Below are positions 27,093 through 35,527 of a stretch of DNA of 64,000 nt, piece after piece (positions within the stretch are counted from its first letter, which is position 1; each line of letters starts with the position of its first letter). Made by a program: the position numbers and the translations under genes. The DNA comes from Regnicoccus_A sp014224355 (GTDB taxonomy: Bacteria; Cyanobacteriota; Cyanobacteriia; PCC-6307; Cyanobiaceae), in NCBI RefSeq assembly GCF_050920705.1, contig NZ_CP154799.1:2666001-2730000 (forward strand). The letters are read 5' to 3'. Under the pieces are notes generated by a model. That model was not told the DNA's origin, did not search any database, and worked only from the letters and a program-made list of their open reading frames with translations.

Positions 27093-28256
27093 ATGGGCTC
27101 CGTCTCCCCCAGCCCCCGCAGCGAAACGCAGCTGATGGAGCGCCAGAGCAACGGTGACCTGGTGGTGCGCAGCGGAGCGGACTTCCGCGCCCTGGTGGCT
27201 GCCGAGGGGCTGGAGGCGGCCTACAAACGCACGGATGTGGTGGTGGCCGCCAACGCCGAGTTCACCGACCAGGCCACTCTTCAGCTCAGCCTTGGCCCCT
27301 GTGATCCGCCCATGCGCCTGCGCGAGGCGCGGCTGGATGGGGTCACGGCCCTTGGTGCGAGCGGCAGCGGGGGCCTGAGTCTGCCGATTGGGGGTGGGCT
27401 CTCCGATCCCGAGCAGCGGGGGGGCGCCCAGGTGCTGGGCAAGCTGCTCGCCGGCCTGGAGGTGGAACTGGTGGCCACGGGTGAAGGCACGACCCTGCAT
27501 CCTCGCCGTGAACTCCAGACCCGCCTGCAGCTGGAGCGTCTCGGTGTGGCGCGCCTGCTGCTGCATCGCGCCATCAGCGAGAACGGCATCGTGGCGGTGA
27601 GCAGTGCCGAAGGGGTCACCCACAGCCCCTACGGTCCCCTGCTGGGCCCCTACGGCAGTGCCCTCTACAGCGGTGGTGGTTGTCGCAGCATCGGCCTGAC
27701 CATGCCAGGCCTGAGCCTGCTGGGACCCGGTTCACCCGTGCTGGTGGGGGGGGCGATCGGTTGGGTGATCGGCGCCGGCAGCGGCCACCAGCCCCAGCTC
27801 CGGCGGCTGCCGAGCGGCCATGCCCGCGGGCCGGGGGCTGTGGCGGCGGTGAGTGTCGATCTGGCGGAGCTGAAGGCCGAGTGGATCCGCCCCTGCCACT
27901 TCGAGGGCCATGGCAGCGCCCTGCTGGTGGCCATTGCGGCGCCCGTTCCCCTGATCAGCCTGGCTGTGGCCCGTCAGGCAGCCTGCGGCGACGACCAGCT
28001 CGAGGCGCCCGTGCTGGATTTCTCGATCCCCCGCCGGATCCGACCGAGCTTCGGATTCGTTCCCTACAGCCAACTGCTCGCCGGCGAGATTCAGGTGGAT
28101 GCCCGCCGCCTGCGCTGTGCGCCGGCCCACAGCCCTCGCCTCGCCGAGGAGATCAGCGCCGAACTGATCCAGCGGCTGCGCAATGGATCCTTTCCCCTGC
28201 GGCTTCCCCTGGTTCCCCTGAGCGATCGCCCAGGGCTGATTCCCCTGGAGGGCTGA
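27093..28256 (+). CDS. homocysteine biosynthesis-like protein (HcyBio/DUF39 family)
   Basis: About 387 residues. The pattern matches the HcyBio family known from methanogens and other anaerobes: SETQLMERQSNGDLVV at the start, TDVVVAANAEFTD, GGAQVLGKLLAGLEVELVATGEGTT, PYGPLLGPYGSALYSGGG and a glycine-rich GSPVLVGGAIGWVIGAGSGHQ. In methanogens the family helps make homocysteine from aspartate semialdehyde and sulfide equivalents; whether the cyanobacterial branch does so is not shown by sequence. Start uncertain: ATG 27093 is preferred because the ATG at 27012 would run into the gyrA start. Divergent from gyrA. Confidence 0.75.
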   Translation: MGSVSPSPRSETQLMERQSNGDLVVRSGADFRALVAAEGLEAAYKRTDVVVAANAEFTDQATLQLSLGPCDPPMRLREARLDGVTALGASGSGGLSLPIGGGLSDPEQRGGAQVLGKLLAGLEVELVATGEGTTLHPRRELQTRLQLERLGVARLLLHRAISENGIVAVSSAEGVTHSPYGPLLGPYGSALYSGGGCRSIGLTMPGLSLLGPGSPVLVGGAIGWVIGAGSGHQPQLRRLPSGHARGPGAVAAVSVDLAELKAEWIRPCHFEGHGSALLVAIAAPVPLISLAVARQAACGDDQLEAPVLDFSIPRRIRPSFGFVPYSQLLAGEIQVDARRLRCAPAHSPRLAEEISAELIQRLRNGSFPLRLPLVPLSDRPGLIPLEG

Positions 28257-28327
28257 GCCTGTCAGCGGCGGCAGGGACAAGCCAGGGGAATCGGCGTAAG
28301 CTCCACCGGCGGTTTTCGCGACAACCG

Positions 28328-28954
28328 ATGGTTGAGTCCTCTTCTGCATTCCACGAGTCCGATCCAGACCAGGACCTGCCATCCCCGCCCCCCCTTGGTG
28401 ATGAAGAGACGAGCACCGAGACCGGGCAGGAGCCCGTCTCCGCTGAGGTCGGCGTGGAGCCGGAGAAGCTGATCCCCATCGAGATCGAGGCCGAAACGGC
28501 ACCAGCAGCCGAGCCTCAGCCCGAGCCGGAGTCGGAGCCCGACCCAGCTCCTGCCCAGGCGCCGCAGCCGTCGGCTGATCCAGCCGTGGCCACCACCCTG
28601 CACATCCCCGCCAGTGACGAGAGCGGCGAGGAAACTGGAGGCGGCGAGTGGGAGCTGCTCACCGGCAAGATCCGCACCTGGTTCGACAGTGGTGACTTCC
28701 AGAAGCAGCTGAAGCAGTACAGCTCCCCTCTGAAGCTTCTGGCAGGCTTTCTGGCCCTGCTGGTGGTGCTCAGGATCTACGCCGCCCTGCTGGGAGCGCT
28801 CGAAAGCCTCCCACTCGTGCCTGGGCTGCTGGAGCTGGCCGGGGTGATCTGGCTCAGCCGCTTCGCCCTCACCCGCCTGGTGCGCAGCAGCGACCGCCAG
28901 GCCCTGCTGGCGTCGTGGCAGGAGCGCTGGAACTCCTTCCGCGGCCAGAGCTGA
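28328..28954 (+). CDS. CAAD-domain protein, CURT1/CurT-like thylakoid protein
   Basis: 208 residues: a long acidic, Pro/Glu-rich N-terminal half (1-110), an amphipathic helix (TGKIRTWFDSGDFQKQLKQY), then the CAAD core with two hydrophobic helices (about 135-175, LLAGFLALLVVLRIYAALLGAL and LVPGLLELAGVIWL) and a basic C-terminal helix. This layout is that of cyanobacterial CurT and plant CURT1, which bend thylakoid membranes. The long acidic extension is more than the minimal family needs. ATG 28328. Same strand as the HcyBio gene, 71 bp downstream. Confidence 0.82.
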   Translation: MVESSSAFHESDPDQDLPSPPPLGDEETSTETGQEPVSAEVGVEPEKLIPIEIEAETAPAAEPQPEPESEPDPAPAQAPQPSADPAVATTLHIPASDESGEETGGGEWELLTGKIRTWFDSGDFQKQLKQYSSPLKLLAGFLALLVVLRIYAALLGALESLPLVPGLLELAGVIWLSRFALTRLVRSSDRQALLASWQERWNSFRGQS

Positions 28955-29023
28955 TCCCTGACCTGCAACGGTCCTGGAGGCGACCAGACCGGTTGATAGC
29001 TTGGCCCGACTGCAGAAACCCCA

Positions 29024-30190
29024 GTGGTGTCCATTCAGTTAGGCCGTTCCCGAACCGTTCGCCGCGCCTATGGGATCGATGAAATCGCCCTGGTTCCCGG
29101 TGGCCGCACCGTGGATCCTGAGGTAACCGACAGCCGCTGGACCATCGGCGGCATCGAGCGTGAGATTCCGATCATCGCCAGCGCCATGGATGGGGTGGTC
29201 GATGTGGCGATGGCGTTGGAACTCTCGCGGCTCGGGGCCCTGGGGGTGCTGAACCTGGAAGGGGTTCAATGCCGCTACGAGGATCCGAACCCGGTCCTTG
29301 ATCGGATCGCAGCGGTAGGAAAGGAGGCGTTCGTGCCCCTGATGCAGGAGCTCTACGCCCAGCCGGTGCGCGAAGACCTGATCCGCCAGCGGATCGCCGC
29401 GATCAAAGCCGGCGGTGGCATCGCCGCCGTCAGTGCCACCCCCGCCGCGGCCCTGCGCTTTGGCAAGGCGGTGGCGGAAGCGGGAGCCGACCTCTTCTTC
29501 GTTCAGGCCACGGTGGTCTCCACCGACCACATCGGCCCGGCCGGGCGCGAGACGCTCGACCTGGCGGCCCTTTGCCGTGATCTGGGCATCCCTGTGGTGA
29601 TCGGCAACTGCGTCACCTACGACGTGGCCCTCGAACTGATGCGAGCCGGAGCAGCTGCGGTGATGGTGGGCATCGGTCCCGGCGCCGCCTGCACCTCCCG
29701 GGGGGTGCTGGGCGTGGGCATCCCCCAGGCCACGGCCGTGGCCGATTGCGCCGCCGCCCGTGACGACCATGAGCGGGAGACCGGTCGGTATGTGCCGATC
29801 GTCGCCGACGGCGGCATTGTCACCGGCGGCGACATCTGCAAGTGCATCGCCTGCGGAGCCGATGCGGTGATGATCGGCTCCCCGATCGCCAGGGCCAGCG
29901 AAGCTCCCGGCCGTGGCTTCCACTGGGGGATGGCCACCCCCAGTCCGGTGCTGCCCCGGGGCACCAGGATCAGCGTGGGCACCACGGGCAGCCTCGAAAA
30001 GATCCTGCGCGGCCCGGCAGGGCTGGATGACGGCACCCAGAATCTGCTGGGCGCCCTGCGCACCTCGATGGGAACACTTGGCGCGCGCACCATCAGGGAG
30101 ATGCAGCGGGTGGATGTGGTGGTGGCCCCATCCCTCCTCACCGAGGGCAAGGTCTACCAGAAAGCCCAGCAGCTGGGCATGGGCAAGTAA
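29024..30190 (+). CDS. guaB3: GuaB3-type IMP dehydrogenase
   Basis: 388-residue member of the IMP dehydrogenase/GMP reductase family, probably oxidising IMP to XMP in GTP synthesis. The TIM barrel shows IIASAMDGVVD, the substrate loop GIGPGAACTSRG with Cys223 as candidate nucleophile, VADGGIVTGGDICKCIACGADAVMIGS and a C-terminal flap region. It lacks the CBS (Bateman) domain of classical GuaB, which is the GuaB3 hallmark. GTG start at 29024. A hairpin terminator follows at 30302. Confidence 0.9.
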   Translation: MVSIQLGRSRTVRRAYGIDEIALVPGGRTVDPEVTDSRWTIGGIEREIPIIASAMDGVVDVAMALELSRLGALGVLNLEGVQCRYEDPNPVLDRIAAVGKEAFVPLMQELYAQPVREDLIRQRIAAIKAGGGIAAVSATPAAALRFGKAVAEAGADLFFVQATVVSTDHIGPAGRETLDLAALCRDLGIPVVIGNCVTYDVALELMRAGAAAVMVGIGPGAACTSRGVLGVGIPQATAVADCAAARDDHERETGRYVPIVADGGIVTGGDICKCIACGADAVMIGSPIARASEAPGRGFHWGMATPSPVLPRGTRISVGTTGSLEKILRGPAGLDDGTQNLLGALRTSMGTLGARTIREMQRVDVVVAPSLLTEGKVYQKAQQLGMGK

Positions 30191-30301
30191 CCCCCTGCCC
30201 AAGGCCGCTTCTTCCCGCCCCGGAACGACGGATTCCCGGCAGAGACGGGCGTTAACCTCAAGGTGTGGGGGCCACGGCTCACACACTCCTCACACCAACC
30301 C

Positions 30302-30324
30302 GCCCGGCGCGTCCGGGCATTTTG
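30302..30324 (+). terminator. intrinsic terminator between guaB3 and trxA
   Basis: GCCCGG (30302-30307) pairs with CCGGGC (30313-30318) around loop CGCGT and is followed by ATTTTGTC. It is 112 bp after guaB3 and about 80 bp before trxA, so trxA probably has its own promoter. The short T-run makes this moderately supported. Confidence 0.55.
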
Positions 30325-30404
30325 TCTTCCTACGGTCGCTCGCTGGTGATGGGGGAAACCGGAGCCTCATTGCTAGATTCCGGATACCTTGTCCCCTCCC
30401 TCAG

Positions 30405-30728
<324 letters not shown>

Positions 30729-30766
30729 GCAGCACCTCCGCTCCCGCAGCCTCCTCTCCAGAGCTG

Positions 30767-31813
30767 ATGCATCCGGCGCAGGAGCCACCCGGGCATTTGC
30801 TGGTTGATCACCCCCATCGCCTCCTGATCGAGCGATCGCTCGACTCGATTCTGGAGATGGCCAGGATCGCCGACGCCACCGAGGACTGGCGACTGATATC
30901 CGGTGCCATCAGCGACCTCCACGCAGCCTTGGCCACCTTTCATGCGCACCGCACCACCCGCAAGGTGGCCGTGTTCGGGTCCGCCCGCAGCCTGCCGGAG
31001 AGTCCCACCTACGCCCTGGCAGAGGCCGTCGGCCGTGAAGCGATGGCGGCGGGATTCGACGTGATCACCGGCGCCGGCGGTGGAGTGATGGAAGCGGCCA
31101 ACCTGGGAGCTGGATCCGATCACAGCTTCGGCCTCAACATTCAACTGCCCTTCGAGCAGGAGCCCAATCCCTATGTTGCGGGGGCCGGTGATCGCCTGGT
31201 CCATTTCCGCTACTTCTTCACGCGCAAACTTTTCTTTCTGCGCGAGAGCGATGCCCTGGTGGTGCTTCCTGGCGGCTTCGGCACCCTCGATGAATTCTTC
31301 GAGGCACTCACACTGATCCAGACGGGACGCACGGCTCCGATTCCGGTGGTTCTGCTCGCCCCCCCGGGCCAGCAGGTCTGGCAGCGCTGGCATCGGGACC
31401 TGCTCGCTGGGCTGGCCCGCGAAGGGCTGATCGGTCCCGACGATGGGGAGCTGATCAGCCGCGCCCGCAGCGCCAGAGAGGCGATCGATCAGATCCGCTT
31501 CTTCTACAGGGTGTTCCACACCACCAGGGTCAGCGACGACGGTCTGGAGCTGCTGCTGCACGTCCCCCTCGAAGAGCGCGATCTGCAGGCCATCCGCGCC
31601 GACTTCCAGGATCTGCTGCGCAGCGGCGACTTCGTGCCAGGGGAAAGCTGCGACGACAATGACCGACTGCGGCCCTGTCTGCGCTTCGACTTCGATCAAC
31701 GGCGGGTGGGCCGTCTCTACCGGCTGATCGCCACCATCAACGCCCTCGATCTGCCCCGCTCCGAAGATCTTCTTCACCCGGAGCAACGCCTCTGCCTGGA
31801 ACCGCAGCCATGA
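30767..31813 (+). CDS. LOG-family protein (Rossmann-fold nucleotide-binding)
   Basis: 348 residues, longer than plain cytokinin-type LOG enzymes. An N-terminal helical extension (1-65) precedes the LOG core: VAVFGSARSLPES, DVITGAGGGVMEAANLGAG and the signature PGGFGTLDEFFEALTLIQTG near residue 167. A C-terminal extension follows. LOG proteins hydrolyse nucleoside 5'-monophosphates to ribose 5-phosphate and free base; long bacterial members may act in nucleotide homeostasis. It overlaps hisH by 4 bp. Confidence 0.85.
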   Translation: MHPAQEPPGHLLVDHPHRLLIERSLDSILEMARIADATEDWRLISGAISDLHAALATFHAHRTTRKVAVFGSARSLPESPTYALAEAVGREAMAAGFDVITGAGGGVMEAANLGAGSDHSFGLNIQLPFEQEPNPYVAGAGDRLVHFRYFFTRKLFFLRESDALVVLPGGFGTLDEFFEALTLIQTGRTAPIPVVLLAPPGQQVWQRWHRDLLAGLAREGLIGPDDGELISRARSAREAIDQIRFFYRVFHTTRVSDDGLELLLHVPLEERDLQAIRADFQDLLRSGDFVPGESCDDNDRLRPCLRFDFDQRRVGRLYRLIATINALDLPRSEDLLHPEQRLCLEPQP

Positions 31814-32442
31814 GGGGCCCGATCGGACTGATCGACTACGGCATGGGCAACCTGCACTCCGTGGCCCGGGCCGTGGAGCGCCTCGGGGCCGATCTGATTC
31901 CCGTGGAGAATGCCGGGGCCATGGACGCCTGCTCCGCCCTGATTCTGCCGGGGGTGGGATCCTTCGATCCGGCGATGGAGCGCCTGAGCCAGGCGGGTCT
32001 GGTGGATCCACTGCGAGCCTGGAGCCACAAGGGACGCCCCCTGCTGGGCATCTGCCTGGGGTTGCAACTGCTGTTCGAGGGCAGCGAAGAAGGGGAAGCC
32101 CCGGGTCTCGGTCTGTTCAGGGGCACCGTGCGGGCCCTGCCATCCTCTCCTGGCCATCCGATCCCCCACATGGGCTGGGCCCCCTTGATTCCCACCAACC
32201 CCAGTCCCTTGCTGCCTGAGGGGCATCCGCCGGCCTGGGTCTATTTCGTGCACTCCTATGCCGCTGCTCCCGACGACCCGGCCTGCAGCACCGCCGACGT
32301 CCTCTTCGCCGATCGAGCCGTCACCGCGGCCGTCTGGCAGGACAACCTGGCGGCCTGCCAGTTTCACCCCGAGAAATCCGGCCCCCAGGGGCAGCGCATG
32401 CTCGGGCGCTGGCTCCGCTGGCTCGAGCAGGGCGGGGCGTGA
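31810..32442 (+). CDS. hisH: imidazole glycerol phosphate synthase, glutaminase subunit
   Basis: Supplies ammonia to HisF in histidine synthesis. 210 residues with IDYGMGNLHSVARA at the start, the oxyanion strand PGVGSFDPAM, nucleophile Cys82 in GICLGLQLLF, and His186/Glu188 in QFHPEKSG completing the triad. ATG start overlaps the LOG-family gene, and the end overlaps rsmD by 4 bp, giving a three-gene translationally coupled run. Confidence 0.96.
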   Translation: MRGPIGLIDYGMGNLHSVARAVERLGADLIPVENAGAMDACSALILPGVGSFDPAMERLSQAGLVDPLRAWSHKGRPLLGICLGLQLLFEGSEEGEAPGLGLFRGTVRALPSSPGHPIPHMGWAPLIPTNPSPLLPEGHPPAWVYFVHSYAAAPDDPACSTADVLFADRAVTAAVWQDNLAACQFHPEKSGPQGQRMLGRWLRWLEQGGA

Positions 32443-33014
32443 GTCTGCGGCTCAGTGGCGGGCGCCGATTGCTCAGCCCAGCGGGGCAGGGCACACGCCC
32501 CACCACCTCCAGGGTGCGCCTGGCGGTGCTGAACCTGCTGGCCGGTGAACTGAGCGGCTGCAGCTGGCTCGACCTCTTCTGCGGCAGCGGAGTGATGGGC
32601 TGCGAAGCCCTGCAACGGGGTGCCCAGCGGGTGGTCGCCATCGATCACGACAGGACAACCCTCAGCATCGCCCGGCGCAATCTCGAAGCCGTCCAGGCGG
32701 GGTTGAATCCGGCCAGCGACGTGCGGGTGATCAAGGCCGAACTTCCACTGTGGCTGTGCCGCAGCCCCCGGCAGCAACTGGGGGACGCGGCGGATGGAGG
32801 TTTCGATCTGATCTACACCGATCCGCCCTATGGCACCGGCCTCTATGAACCGATTGCCACGGCGGTTGCAGCTGGCGGTTGGCTGGCGGAAGGAGGACGC
32901 CTGGTGTGGGAGTGCTCCAGCGAGGCCTACCCGCAAGTACCACACGGCTGGAGAATGACCGACAGGAGGCGCTACGGCAGCTGCGGTCTGATGCTCCTGG
33001 AACCGGGGGCCTGA
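32439..33014 (+). CDS. rsmD: 16S rRNA (guanine966-N2)-methyltransferase
   Basis: SAM-dependent methylation of 16S rRNA in the small ribosomal subunit. 191 residues: TRPTTSRVRLAVLNLL (RNA-contact region), SAM motif I LDLFCGSGVMGCEAL, VVAIDHD, and the catalytic DPPY at 128-131, then a C-terminal strand pair. GTG start at 32439 overlapping hisH. Confidence 0.93.
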   Translation: MSLRLSGGRRLLSPAGQGTRPTTSRVRLAVLNLLAGELSGCSWLDLFCGSGVMGCEALQRGAQRVVAIDHDRTTLSIARRNLEAVQAGLNPASDVRVIKAELPLWLCRSPRQQLGDAADGGFDLIYTDPPYGTGLYEPIATAVAAGGWLAEGGRLVWECSSEAYPQVPHGWRMTDRRRYGSCGLMLLEPGA

Positions 33015-33015
33015 T

Positions 33016-33129
33016 TCAGCCGCCCAGGGCGCTGCCACGCCGGTACTGGTTCCAGGCCGCCACGAACAGGCCCACCAGGGTGATCGGGATCAGGCCCAGG
33101 ACGATGCCGCAGAGCAGAGGTTCGATCAT
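33016..33129 (-). CDS. petG: cytochrome b6f complex subunit PetG
   Basis: 37-residue single-helix subunit needed for b6f assembly. It reads MIEPLLCGIVLGLIP, then the membrane helix and a basic end NQYRRGSALGG. This matches PetG closely in length and sequence. ATG 33129. It is convergent with rsmD (1 bp between stops) and divergent from the cytochrome gene. Confidence 0.95.
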   Translation of the reverse strand: MIEPLLCGIVLGLIPITLVGLFVAAWNQYRRGSALGG

Positions 33130-33202
33130 CGGGAGCCGGAAGTTGTGCCTGACGCAATTCTCCCATGGCCAAGGCAGGCTGGGGGAGTCTTCCGAGTGAT
33201 CC

Positions 33203-33601
33203 GTGACCGGCGATCCTTCCACCATCCTGGAGACCAGCCCGGCACCGGTTCAGCGCCAGGGGCTGGTCACCGCCCTGGTGCTGCTGGCCGCGGCCGCCTG
33301 CATCCTGCTGCTGTTGCTGGTCCTGCCGGCAGCACGCAGCGATCCCTACACCCGCCGAACCCTTGAGCTCACAGGCTCGAGCGAGAACGGTGGTCGTCTT
33401 TTTCGGATGAACTGCGCCGGCTGCCATGGCATCGCCGCCCAGGGGCTGGTGGGACCCGGCCTGCACGGGGTCAGCCAGCGGCGCAGCGACCGGCAGTTGA
33501 TCCACCAGGTGGTCAGCGGCCGCACGCCCCCGATGCCCCGGTTCCAACCCGAACCTCAGGCCATGGCCGACCTGCTGGCCCATCTTCACAGCCTTGAGTG
33601 A
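33203..33601 (+). CDS. cytM: membrane-anchored c-type cytochrome, cytochrome cM-like
   Basis: 132 residues: one N-terminal membrane helix (about 21-44), then a small class I cytochrome c domain with heme attachment site CAGCH (71-75) and the axial methionine Met111 in TPPMPRF. An uncleaved-looking anchor and this size fit cyanobacterial cytochrome cM, which has been linked to respiration/photosynthesis balance. The family fit is by architecture. GTG start; the end overlaps the methyltransferase gene by 8 bp. Divergent from petG, sharing a 73-bp promoter region. Confidence 0.8.
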   Translation: MTGDPSTILETSPAPVQRQGLVTALVLLAAAACILLLLLVLPAARSDPYTRRTLELTGSSENGGRLFRMNCAGCHGIAAQGLVGPGLHGVSQRRSDRQLIHQVVSGRTPPMPRFQPEPQAMADLLAHLHSLE

Positions 33602-34400
33602 GCGGCGGCGTCCCTGGCCCGGCACGGACCCCCCGTCACGCCCTCTGGCTCTGGTTCTGGTCGAACCTGCCGGGCCGCTGAACGTGGGCAGCGTGGCCAG
33701 GCTCTGCGCCAACTTCGGCGTGCGGGATCTGCGGCTGGTGGCTCCTCGCTGTGATCACCTCAGCGAGGAATCCCGGCGCATGGCCGTCCATGGCGGAGCC
33801 CTGCTGGAGCAGGCCGGGCTCTATCCGGATCTGGCGGCGGCCATTGCCGATCGCACCAGGGTGGTGGCCGCCAGTGGGCGGGTGGACTCGGAGGCGGTGC
33901 CGATCATGGGCCCCGCGGACGCCCTGCCCTGGCTGCTGGAGCCCGCGCCGGGCTCCGGCTGGGAGGTGAGCTCCGGTGGCCCGGCGCTGGTCTTCGGGAG
34001 GGAGAACCGGGGCCTGAGCACCGACGAGCTGCTCCAGGCCGGGCGCATCGTGCGACTCGGCACCGATGACGGCTACCCCTCCCTCAACCTCTCGCACGCT
34101 GTGGCCATCAGCCTGCACGCGTTGCACGGCTTCCAGCAGGGCCTTGAACAGGGGCATCCGGGTGGATCGCCCGCCGTGGCCTGGCCCGAACCCGCTGAGC
34201 GGAACGTGCTCGAGGCGGCCCTGGCCGACGCCGAGGAGTTGTTGCTGGAGGTGGGTTTTCTTCTGCCCCACACGGCCCACGCCCGGATGGCCAAGCTGCG
34301 CGCCTTACTGCAGCGCGGCCAGATCAGCAGCGACGAGGTGGCCCTGGTCCGGGGAATGGTCCGTCAGTTGCGCTGGGCCAGCCAACGGAGAACCCCCTAA
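33594..34400 (+). CDS. SPOUT RNA 2'-O-methyltransferase (TrmJ/TrmH family)
   Basis: 268 residues. The trefoil-knot SPOUT motifs are present: LVLVEPAGPLNVGSVAR near 20, PALVFGRENRGLSTDELL (motif 2) and PSLNLSHAVAISLHAL (motif 3). The order and N-terminal position match TrmJ, which methylates position 32 of tRNA, though other TrmH-family targets are possible. A helical C-terminal extension follows. It overlaps the cytochrome gene by 8 bp. Confidence 0.88.
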   Translation: MSERRRPWPGTDPPSRPLALVLVEPAGPLNVGSVARLCANFGVRDLRLVAPRCDHLSEESRRMAVHGGALLEQAGLYPDLAAAIADRTRVVAASGRVDSEAVPIMGPADALPWLLEPAPGSGWEVSSGGPALVFGRENRGLSTDELLQAGRIVRLGTDDGYPSLNLSHAVAISLHALHGFQQGLEQGHPGGSPAVAWPEPAERNVLEAALADAEELLLEVGFLLPHTAHARMAKLRALLQRGQISSDEVALVRGMVRQLRWASQRRTP

Positions 34401-34432
34401 GGTCCTGCCATCTTCGTCGCCTCGGCTGCATC

Positions 34433-35521
34433 GTGCCTTCGGGTCGCTCCCCCCGTTCCGGCTCCCCCGGCTGGCTTCAACCCATCGCCCTTGTCCTGCG
34501 CCTGCTGGTGATGGGACTTGGCCTCGGGGTGCTCACCGGCACGGTCCTCAAACAACTGGCCCCCAGGCTCGCCCAGGGGGCGATGGATGCTCCCAAGGCC
34601 AGCAGTGCCAGCTCACCGGTTCCCACCCCAAGGGGCGGACTGGCGAACGGCCGCTTCGAGCCCCGCGTTGAGCTCACCAAACTCAGCCAGCGCTGGAAGA
34701 CCCTGGCGGCCCAGCAGAAGGACCTGAAGGCGGGTGGGTTCCTCTTGGTGCTGGATGACGGCCGTTACGCCCAGCTCAATCCCGACACCCCCCTGCCGGC
34801 GGCGAGCTCGATCAAGACCCCGATCCTGCTGGCGGCCCTTGACGACCTCGATGCCGGCAAGCTGCGCTGGAACGAACCCCTGCCGCTCACCAAGGAGGTG
34901 ATCGGCGGGGGGGCCGGATGGATGGCCAGCCGCCCCGTGGGCACGCGCTTCCCCTTTTATGAGGCCGCCACCGAGATGATCCGGGTGAGCGACAACAGCG
35001 CCACGAACCTCCTGATCAAGCGGCTGGGGGGCAAAGCCGCCACCAACGCCCACTTCCAGGCCCTGGGCCTGCCGGCCACGGTGGTGAACAACTGGCTCCC
35101 TGATCTCGAGGGGACCAACACCACCAGCCCCCGGGATCTGGCCCGCTCGATCGCCCTGGTGGACACGGGTGAAAAGCTCAGCCCCCGTGCCCGGGACCAT
35201 TTCCGCACGATCATGGGGACCTCCCGCACCAACACCCTGCTGCCGGCGGGGCTGCTCAAGGGGCTTGGGGCATCGTCGGGTGACACGGACAGCGAGCTGA
35301 TGGCCCGTGGTCTGACCGTGCTCAACAAGACCGGTGATATCGGCATCGCCTATTCCGACGCGGCTCTGATCGAACTCCCCGACGGCAAGCGGGCCGTGGC
35401 AGGGTTCATGGTCAAGGGTCCGTTCAATGACCCCCGCTCCACCAACCTGATCAGGGCCATGGCCGCCGCTGTGAGCGAAACCCTCGTCGGCCGCAACCAA
35501 CCATCCCCCAATCCCCGCTGA
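34433..35521 (+). CDS. class A beta-lactamase-like serine hydrolase
   Basis: 362 residues with an N-terminal membrane/signal segment (about 19-42). All three beta-lactamase/PBP-fold motifs are visible: Ser125-x-x-Lys128 in SSIKT, SDN (186-188) and KTG (299-301) in LNKTGDIG. The family includes true class A beta-lactamases and cyanobacterial cell-wall hydrolases; a chromosomal copy in this context is more likely a housekeeping peptidoglycan-related enzyme than an acquired resistance gene. GTG start at 34433. Confidence 0.85.
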   Translation: MPSGRSPRSGSPGWLQPIALVLRLLVMGLGLGVLTGTVLKQLAPRLAQGAMDAPKASSASSPVPTPRGGLANGRFEPRVELTKLSQRWKTLAAQQKDLKAGGFLLVLDDGRYAQLNPDTPLPAASSIKTPILLAALDDLDAGKLRWNEPLPLTKEVIGGGAGWMASRPVGTRFPFYEAATEMIRVSDNSATNLLIKRLGGKAATNAHFQALGLPATVVNNWLPDLEGTNTTSPRDLARSIALVDTGEKLSPRARDHFRTIMGTSRTNTLLPAGLLKGLGASSGDTDSELMARGLTVLNKTGDIGIAYSDAALIELPDGKRAVAGFMVKGPFNDPRSTNLIRAMAAAVSETLVGRNQPSPNPR

Positions 35522-35527
35522 GGTCTG

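Noticed and set aside
34433..35521. Beta-lactamase-like gene as acquired antibiotic resistance
   Set aside because: No mobile element or composition change next to it; it lies in a compact host operon and the family has housekeeping members.
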